From: Flammula alnicola
Taxonomy: Eukaryota > Basidiomycota > Agaricomycetes > Agaricales > Strophariaceae
DNA: 64,000 nt
NCBI GenBank assembly: GCA_015499995.1
Contig: JADNRV010000003.1
Coordinates: forward strand, 1,054,001 to 1,118,000
Reading direction: 5' to 3'
This document shows, in pieces, positions 56,598 to 64,000 of the stretch. The position numbers and the translations under genes are program-made. Position 1 is the stretch's first letter, and each line of letters starts with the position of its first letter. The notes under the pieces are model-generated. The model did not search any database and was not told where the DNA came from. It saw nothing but the letters and a program-made list of their open reading frames with translations.

Positions 56598-59500
56598 TCA
56601 CTCCGTAGTATCAAAGACTAGGGGTGCATTATCCACCAACCACTCCACAAAGAGGGCTTTTCCAGCCATATCACTAAATTCCGCCCCAGGGTCTCTAGAT
56701 CTCATGAGGGTTGCTACACAATGATCGGGATCTTAGCCAAGAGACATATAAAGATGAATGAAAGACGTACGACCGAAGACAACACCCAGATTCCGTCCGT
56801 TCATGAGATTTTTCTCGCAGCGTTCGCGGACACTGCAAAATAAGTAACATTAGAATAGAAAAGGATTGATGTTGAGCAGTTGCTTACCGGTTGAGATGTA
56901 ACATTAGCATTCGTAACGTGAAGTAATGTTCGTTTGGCAACTTGTCCACGAGATCAACTAGGGATCGTTGTTTAAGTGATGGATCTCGTATTGCAATCGC
57001 AGCCATAAATTGGTCATGGAGATCGAAGGTTAGGAGTGGGATCGGCAGAGTTCGGAAATAGGTCTTGAGAACAGACGTGACGCTGCAAATGTCATTGAAT
57101 CGGTCCGCGTCACAAAGATCGAAGGATGCATAATCCCCTCGCTCAAACATCTGAGTAATGGCCTTGGTCTGTCCTGAACCACCGGTTTTCCTATAGACGC
57201 CTTCATAATCCAAAGCTAGAACAATGCAAATGAGCATGATAGGCCAGGGTGACGAAATTAAGGAACAGACCTCTGGCTTCCACGGCTGCGATACATTTTT
57301 CCACTATAACTGGCACTTGACGCTCCTCGCCTCTGGAGTCAGCATGGACTTGCTCGGTCAAGTCTCTACCAAACATTGGCGGCGCTGGGAGCACAATGTT
57401 AGAACAACAGGACAAACTTTATCTATATGTTTCCAGAGCAAGACTTACATAGAGGTGCTTGTGGTTCTTCTCTTGGGGCACTTTGATGCTGCGTGCATGT
57501 CACTTGAACGTTTGCAACACACCGTACGTGAATAGAAATAGAACAAACTACATCGACGTCGTCAAGAAACACTTCCAAAATAATCATAGAATTCGAAACA
57601 TACCGCTGCACCGAAGTTGGGAACCCCACAATTTGTCTCCGCAGTGGTCGCAACGAGTAAATCGCAATATACTTGTTTGCTGGAAACAGTGCTCAATGTG
57701 AGCCTTGCCTTTGCTGGTCTCGATAACCGATGATGGAGAAACAAGTTCCTTTGCCTTGACCGGGCCATTTGAATTTATTGCCTTTTGCAGGCGTGTGCAT
57801 TTCATTATCCGACCTAGGAGCCCTCAACCGGAAATCTTGATTCTCGTCATAAACCGTGGAAGATGCGCTGGTGGAAGAACTTAAGGAAGGGGCAACAAGG
57901 TTTGTTTGTGGGATAGGACGAGGTACATCGGATGGATCATTGCCATTTTTTGACGGGGTTTCTGGCGCGTTATCGATTCGACGGGCATAAACTGCGCTGA
58001 GCTGTGCCAGCTCTTCGTTCCGTGCATTCAAAACCGTTGTTTCTTCTAGGAAAACGTCCCGAACAGCTTTGAGTTCAGAGATCTCCCTATTTAAAGCCTC
58101 CTTCTGTTCATTTAAAGGCACAAGTTCCCGCTGGTATTGATTGCGTATGTTCTCCAATCGTTTTGTTAATGATCTCGAAAGATTGGCCGTGCCAACATCC
58201 ATAGGGTTGCCAGTGGACCTGCAGAAAACAATTATGTAAGTAGCATAGAAGGGCAGATAGTCGAATGGCAGACCTCTTGGAAGAAAGCTCTTCCACCTCA
58301 GCCAAAGTCAAGTCACGTTCTACTTTTAAACGGGATAGATCGTGCTCTAAACCAGAAAGGTTGTCATTGAGTTCTTTGGACATTTGTTGGCGAAGTTCCT
58401 GACGGCGATTGTCACCAGAAAGAGTCGTGAGGCGGGCAGCCTGGCCAGACAGTAATACCCTTAAACGGTTACTTCAGCTTCGGCATCGCGACGAGCTTTC
58501 AGCTCGCGGTCGTATTCAGCTTGCGCCACAGTCATACCATCGATGTATAGCTTGCTTTCCCTCTGACGTGGATGATAAGTCTGGGATAACAAGCCGAATG
58601 ACGAAGTCACTCACGTTCATACCATCCAACCTGTTCTTTAATTGATAATACTCGCTGTTTCGCGCCTCGAGATACTCTACGATGGCATCCACGAAACTAA
58701 TGTCCACCTTAAGTTGCTGTGCGTCCTTCTCCTTAGCATTGTTTAAGATTTCCCGAAGCTTCAGGATAAGGAGTTCAGGATCAGAGTCCGCCCGTCGTGC
58801 AGTCGGTATGACAACAGTTGGAACTGCTTCGGATGCAACATCTGGGCGGCCACTACCTGGAGGTGAGGGTGACTGAACAAGGTCCTGCTGATCAACAGAA
58901 CTTGGTTCTTCAGGAACTCCAGCAAGACTCGAGGAGCTGTCGACAGGTTGCCGTTGTTTGATTTCACCTCCAGTTCCCGAAGTAGGAGTAAGCTCCTCGT
59001 TATGGGTTTCGAACGAGGCAGCGGTTGGTGGAGGTGTGGATGGTGTACCTTCTTGAGATTGCTTTGTGAGTTTCGCAAGGCTATCCAAGGATTTCAGCGA
59101 GGGAAGTCCGCCAACAGAACTGAGGAGTTCCGAGAAGTCGGCCGTGTTCATCGAAAACCGGATAGGCGGCAAGGCAGGTGCAATGAAAGTTGTATGGGAC
59201 ATCCGTTCCACGGCCTGAGATTCGCCCAGATAATCTGAGATGTCTCCAAGTTGTGATATATAGGAAGTGTCAGGATCAAAGGTGTTGTCTGACACAGTTA
59301 GAGTCGATGAACGAGTGGAATTTCTCACATCTTTGGGCGGTGGGGCTGGAGGCAATGTTGCATGATTATCCGACAGCGGACTGTCAGGCTCGTTTTCAGG
59401 TTCCGTATCTGTACCACTTTCAACGCTGTGGGGAACGTCAGCGCGATAGGCAGGAGAGGCGGAACGCGATGAGGTCGCAACATATCTATCGAGACTGAAG

Positions 59501-61206
59501 TTGGAAGAAGACGAAACTCGTCTTTGCGAATGGAACCCATTTGGGTCAGTCGGGCTTAACGTCGCAGACGATCTTTGACCGTGCGGTCCTCCTGAATTAG
59601 GCCTGTGCTGTTTGTTGTTCACCTGAGAAGATTTTACAAGCGGCGAGTCTGTATGATTTTCTAGCTCGACTGTCATAGTCGGAGGAGACGTCATAACGAT
59701 AGTGTCATCTTGGTCTGGATCATGTGGATTTGTCCGAATGGAAGAAGAACGAGAACGGGTTCGCTCCGATTCATGGTGATTCGATGAAGGGATGCTATGG
59801 ATGGAGCTAGAAGGCGAAGGTGGCCGTGAGGAGGGTTTCGAAAATGCAAGTTTGGTTGGTCATGAGTGTTCAAATAAGGTGGTGAAGTTGACCCATTTTG
59901 TTCTTGTGCGGAAAACGAGCCTTGACGCGGGAAAGGGTCGCTGATTGAACCGAGGGACTCTCTTTGAAGGGCGAAAGTGACAGACCAGGGTTGATAGAAC
60001 GGCGTTTATCACGCCGGGAGGTTACAGTAAGTCCCTCGGAAGGAGGAAGATTATTTGTATGAGGATAGAGGTTTCCATTGTCTGGGAGAGAGAATCTTGC
60101 TTGAGCAGGACATTCAAAGGGCGAACACCATCGTCGTAGCTGCTCCGTCGCTTCGGGTCCAAGGATATTGAGACGGGGGGAATAGGTAGTGTTTGACTTT
60201 GAGAGACCACCGTACTGCCCAGGATGATCTGAGTAGTGATTTAGGTTGTTGGGTTGCCTGGATTCTTTATTTTCTGGCTCTGGCGGTGCGACTGTGACAG
60301 AAGGTGACCGTGAAGATGTGGAGGATGGAGGAACATTAGGCTGAGATTTCCCAGCGCAGAACGAGAATATGAAGGTGGCATGGCTTCAAATGCATCGCTA
60401 ACGTAGGGTCCTTGAAGGGGCTTTGCAGGTGACCGGAAAGTGTCGGGTGGCCGAGAACTGTCTGTGCGGGCAGAGGCTTGGTTGGGATGTGACTTAGCAA
60501 CACCTGAACGCGACGACTCCTCCGCAGTCGATCTCTGAAGTGCTCTGGATCAGGCAAGAAAGCAAGAAAAAATGGTCAACTCACGTCTTGGTCGCGATGG
60601 AAATTCCTGGATTCATGGTCTCTCGAGCGTGAAGAGCCACTTCCACCGTTCGCCTCTCCCTCTCTGCTTTCTTCTGGGCGTGTTTCCTAATTTTGATCAT
60701 GCGCTCGTTGTGGCAATTCATGCAATAGATTCCTTGACTGGTCTTTGCGAAAACGAGCTCGTCGATGCGGTTGCTGCACACTTTACATTTGAAACAATGG
60801 GCGTGATATGAGTCGTCCCCGGTCATGATGGCCTCATCAAGGATGGGCAGATGACAAATGTTGCAACTGTAAGAACAGTTGGCGCATATAGGAGAACCGT
60901 CCGACAAGAGGAGTAGGTTGGTGTCGGCCGTGACTTGGTTCCGACATTTGGCGCACTTGAAGCAGTCGACATGGAAGAAGGACTGCCTGTGAAGGGTGAG
61001 AAGGATGGCAAGAAAAGGGACGGCAACGCGACACACCCGAAAGCAACGACAAGACCGCCCTGTTCATTGACAACGGACTTCTTGCATCCCGGACACAGCC
61101 TGTCCTCCAAAGCCATAGAATCTGAATGTGGCGCTTGATTTGAATGTTGGAGATCAAGATGGGAATGCTCGCGAAGGGGAATATCCTGGGGAACGGTGGC
61201 CAGCAT
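56598..61206 (-). CDS. LIM-C1-RhoGAP protein (Rga1/Rga2-like)
   Basis: These proteins turn off Cdc42/Rho GTPases at sites of polarised growth. The start at 61206 leads to LIM domains (RLCPGCKKSVV, HVDCFKCAKCRNQV, ICANCSYSCNICHLPI, YHAHCFKCKVC, IYCMNCHNERM), a very long Ser/Pro-rich region, coiled coils (at about 58700-58000, with RELKDN-like heptads), a C1-type zinc finger (HCFQQTSILRFTRCDHCGDK, LWGSQLRCS, HVRCVANVQVTC) and the RhoGAP domain (VYRKTGGSGQTKAI with the Arg finger, VLKTYFRTLPIPLL, LPNEHYFTLRMLMLHLNR, NLGVVFG). The stop is at 56598-56600. The presence of C1 before the GAP is common in fungal LIM-GAPs. Added bases are suggested near 60345 and 59840. Several introns in the middle are not resolved. 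Confidence 0.85.
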
Positions 61207-61410
61207 TTCTGATGTCGTAGAAATTGGAACCAGCCGCGAATATACTTAGGTCTGTGCCAGAGACTTGCTGCCAGCAACACCAGAGACGGAGGAGGAGGAA
61301 GAGTAGGAGGAAGTAATAGTTTAACGTTTAACTGTTACTAACACAACACGTTAATCCATGGTCACGCGTCACGCAATTCCTGATCGTGGCTGTGCGTCTT
61401 CTCCCTTCAA

Positions 61411-62515
61411 ATGGCCCTCATCACCATCGCAGGTTTCCCCTCCTCAGGAAAGTCTACTCGCGCACAACAACTATCTGCCTTTCTTTATGAAAAAATACAC
61501 GATAATGAATATAATGGGCCCATAAAGCACGTCTCTATAATTTCAGATGACTCTCTTGGCCTCTCGCGCCAATGCTATGATGGTATATCCATCGTGATTG
61601 CCATATACTACAAAGTACTCACTTATCCTAGACAGCAAGCTCGAAAAGCCTGCTCGAGGCGCCCTTTTTACCGCCATTCAGAGGCAACTGGCCTCTGACA
61701 CTATTCTCATCATCGACTCCCTCAACTATATCAAGGGCTTTCGCTATCAAATATACTGTGCTGCCCGTGAGATGAAACTGCGAACATGTACAGTGCGCCA
61801 TTACCTTTTGGCTGTCGATCCTTGGTGGGCAATGAATTTGGGTGTAGGTATTTGTCGTCGCGAGCCCTGACCTCTGTAGAGAATGGAATTCACATAGGCA
61901 GGATAACCATGCCTACTCTCAGAAGACGCAAGCATTTGTTTTCTGTCTTTCAATATCACTTGTGCTCAACCTTTTCTCCAGTCTCGAAAACCTGCTCGTC
62001 AGATTTGAAGAACCATCATCGATGGTTCGGTGGGATGCTCCTCTCTTTACCGTGATGTGGGACGACCAGGATATCCCAGGTGCACAAATCTGGGAGGCCA
62101 TAACCAAAGGCAATGTCAAACCACCTAATTCGGGCACACTTGCTGTATGTCTGATGTTGTGGCGGTCAAGTCCTAGTTTGATGATAGTCTATTAGGTCGC
62201 GAAAGCTCCTGCGACGCTCTGCATGTTCTTGAACAAACGACGACGACGATGGCATCAGCCATTGTATCTGCATCCGGTGCTCAGCCGACAGGTGGATTGT
62301 CGATCATTCCAGTTGGCTCAAGTGTGATCAAAGTATCGATTACTCTACCGCCACGAAGTATCACGGTTGCAGAACTACAACGATTGAAAAGACAGTTTGT
62401 GAGTATTCACAAGAAGGCTATAACGCTCGGGACAACAGAGCGGGGTGCAGTTGATTGGGGAGAAGAGAATGTAGCAAAGAAATTCAGCGAGTATGTAGAA
62501 GAGCACTTGAGATGA
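61411..62515 (+). CDS. kti12: Kti12, Elongator regulator
   Basis: Kti12 is a P-loop protein related to PSTK that acts with Elongator in modifying the wobble uridine of tRNAs. The start at 61411 gives MALITIAGFPSSGKSTRAQQ with the Walker A GFPSSGKST. Later blocks are ISDDSLGLSR, KPARGALFTAIQRQL, ILIIDSLNYIKGFRYQIYCA, CREWNS, SQKTLENLLVRFEEPSSMVR and WDAPLFTVMW, then AELQRLKRQFVSIHKKAITL near the C-terminus. The intron at 61928-61981 is GC-AG. One added base near 62212 joins AKAPAT to LHVLEQTTTTMASAI. The stop is at 62513-62515. Confidence 0.92.
61928..61981 (+). other. GC-AG intron in kti12
   Basis: Donor GCAAGC and acceptor TCTCCAG, 54 nt. Removal gives YSQKTLENLLVRFEEPSS, as in the family. 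Confidence 0.75.
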
Positions 62516-62632
62516 TTGTTGTCGTTACGAAAATGGCAAGAGTTCATAATAATTGCAAATAAGTAGAACAAAGGCCAGCCTCCGTACTTGCTCTTCAGTG
62601 GCCACTAGCGCCCTTCCCAGTTACTTGTCAGA

Positions 62633-64000
62633 ATGCCTCTTCCCACAAATACCACTCTTTCGCTCCTCGGATACTCTCGTCCAGGGGACACCTTACAATC
62701 CAAACCCAAGCAAGCCATGCTAGTTCGCATGTCATCCGAGACTCTCGACGCCCTAGAGTCGTTTCCGACCCACCTCAGGTTCAGTTTGAGTTTGGAGAGA
62801 ATCCAGTGCGTTATCTCTCTTACCAACAGCGAACTAACCCAATCTTGTTGACAGGGTATATATATCGGAGAAACTTACTTTCCAATGCGGCACTCGAAAG
62901 AAACTACTATACATGAACTTTATTTGCGCGCATCCTCTGCTACAAAGAAGACAGCGCCCTTGAAACTCTACGCAAATGTGGTTGGAAAGTTCGCTGTTGA
63001 GCGAGAGCTGGCCGATGAACTACGGGACAAAATTCGAGAAAGTACGCAGGATGCTGCCAATCAGCGAAACACCAGGACTACTGTATTCATGGAAACACCA
63101 CCCGACCTGCCGTCCAACAGCAGAAAGAGAAAGGAGCCCCCATCCTCGTCTTCAATGTTTCGCAAACCTCTTCGCCCTTCGGATAAACTTAAACCCGCCC
63201 CAGTCGCTTCCACCACTGTTCCTTTGAACAAGCCCCCCGCGGCCTCTACCCCAGGACAGAGGGATGACCCTGTTCCACTTCGCAAGCGAGTGGTTCAATG
63301 CCTTGCTGTCAGTGAAAGGACCGAAGAGCAAATAGTTAAACTTGTCGGTGGCTCTGATCGCAGCCCTTCTATACGCCGAGACGTCCAAGATCTCTTGGAG
63401 CAAGTAAGTTTCCAACTCGTTAACAATGAGTATCAAATTAATCGGCCCTGGTAGGTAGCAGAACCAACAGCAGGCAAGGCATCCTCCGCAGACAAATCTC
63501 CAAGGATTTATCGCCTTATACCCATGGCATGGAAGGAAGTGCGTCCGTACGAATGGCCTATGTTGAATGAATCGGAGAGAAGGACGATGGCTCGCTCTGC
63601 TAGAATTGCATTACAGAATCTGGGCATCCCCGAGAGTGATCCTGTTTGGAATCATGTCCGATATCGAAGTCCAGGATCGATGAACCCTAGCACTTCTCAG
63701 CATACATCCTCCTCAGAGCAGTCCAAATCTTCGGCATCCGGTATTTCCGAGGATGCTTCGCGCTCCAAGGCGCAAGATGTACCACCTAAACGTGGAATGT
63801 CATCTCGAGAAACAAAGGAGAAGAACAAGAAACCCAAACCCGACCCGAAAGCAGAAATCATGATGAAAAATGAAAGCCTCAAGGCGTTACGAACCAATCC
63901 CCCGAGAGCAGAAGTGACACTATACGAACCAATCTACCTGATAGGAGACCAAACGAGCCTATACGAACTAATCCGCCAGATAATAGGCGAAATGACGCTA
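62633..64000 (+). CDS. ELL-type RNA polymerase II elongation factor (3' truncated by window)
   Basis: ELL suppresses pausing of RNA polymerase II. The start at 62633 gives MPLPTNTTLSLLGYSRPGDT. After an intron come QVYISEKLTFQCGTRKKLLY and APLKLYANVVGKFAVEREL, a linker with basic and Ser/Pro runs, and a winged-helix-like region (VPLRKRVVQCLAVSERTEEQ, IVKLVGG, RRDVQDLLEQ). After a second intron (about 63403-63453) IYRLIPMAWKEVRPYEWPML then NESERRTMARSA recalls the ELL N-terminal domain end. The last bases are a 13-residue repeat. One added base is needed near 62930. Family assignment rests on memory and is moderate. Confidence 0.62.
63887..64000 (+). repeat. Coding minisatellite, 39 nt unit, cut by the window end
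   Basis: An imperfect tandem repeat begins about 63887: a first 33 nt copy, then two 39 nt copies at 63920-63958 and 63959-63997, and the start of another. Copies begin CTATACGAAC or TTACGAAC. It encodes 13-residue units that begin LYE or LRT. Confidence 0.6.

Noticed and set aside
1..64000. CRISPR arrays, rRNA, tRNA or long terminal repeats
   Set aside because: None was recognised by eye on either strand; a covariance-model search was not possible, so small RNAs may have been missed.

Overview
The window is nuclear DNA of a filamentous basidiomycete, most likely an Agaricomycete. Genes are dense and cut by many 45-60 nt GT-AG introns. The families are fungal or basidiomycete: Zn2Cys6 factors, GH76 mannanase, Afi1, BRE4-like transporter, a BTB protein and a cysteine-rich membrane protein typed here from memory of agaric proteomes. 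No mobile element, CRISPR array, rRNA or tRNA was recognised.

Layout. 1-522: 3' end of a gamma-glutamyltransferase. 523-4487: about 4 kb without a recognisable gene. 4488-14652 (+): signal peptide peptidase, GATA factor, SEC7-PH ARF-GEF. 14871-16671 (-): GH76 enzyme. 17130-21332 (+): acyltransferase and Zn2Cys6 factor. 21830-40657 (-): checkpoint kinase, secreted cysteine-rich protein, homocysteine S-methyltransferase, DOMON/cytochrome b561 protein, BRE4-like membrane protein, Zn2Cys6 factor, Afi1-like protein. 41016-43307 (+): Na+/H+ antiporter. 43560-46098 (-): two proteins of unknown function. 46364-47399 (+): Smr protein. 47643-48874 (-): ornithine decarboxylase antizyme. 49066-52163 (+): ribosomal protein uS5 (RPS2) and an unknown protein. 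52425-53090 (-): Pam16. 53212-56299 (+): RNA polymerase I subunit Rpa43 and a BTB protein. 56598-61206 (-): LIM-C1-RhoGAP. 61411 to the end (+): Kti12 and the first part of an ELL-type elongation factor.

Most genes are housekeeping genes with no shared pathway. Two themes cut across them. First, reading frames break repeatedly, and nearly every break can be repaired by adding one base, often in a short homopolymer; this looks like a consensus sequence error and not gene decay. Second, splicing is unusual: internal coding exons of 5, 11, 11, 12, 13 and 13 nt, a start-codon-only coding exon, a 34 nt intron and four GC-AG introns. The antizyme gene carries a possible +1 programmed ribosomal frameshift site whose direction is opposite to the error pattern. 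All exon models were built by eye from splice signals and remembered family sequence.
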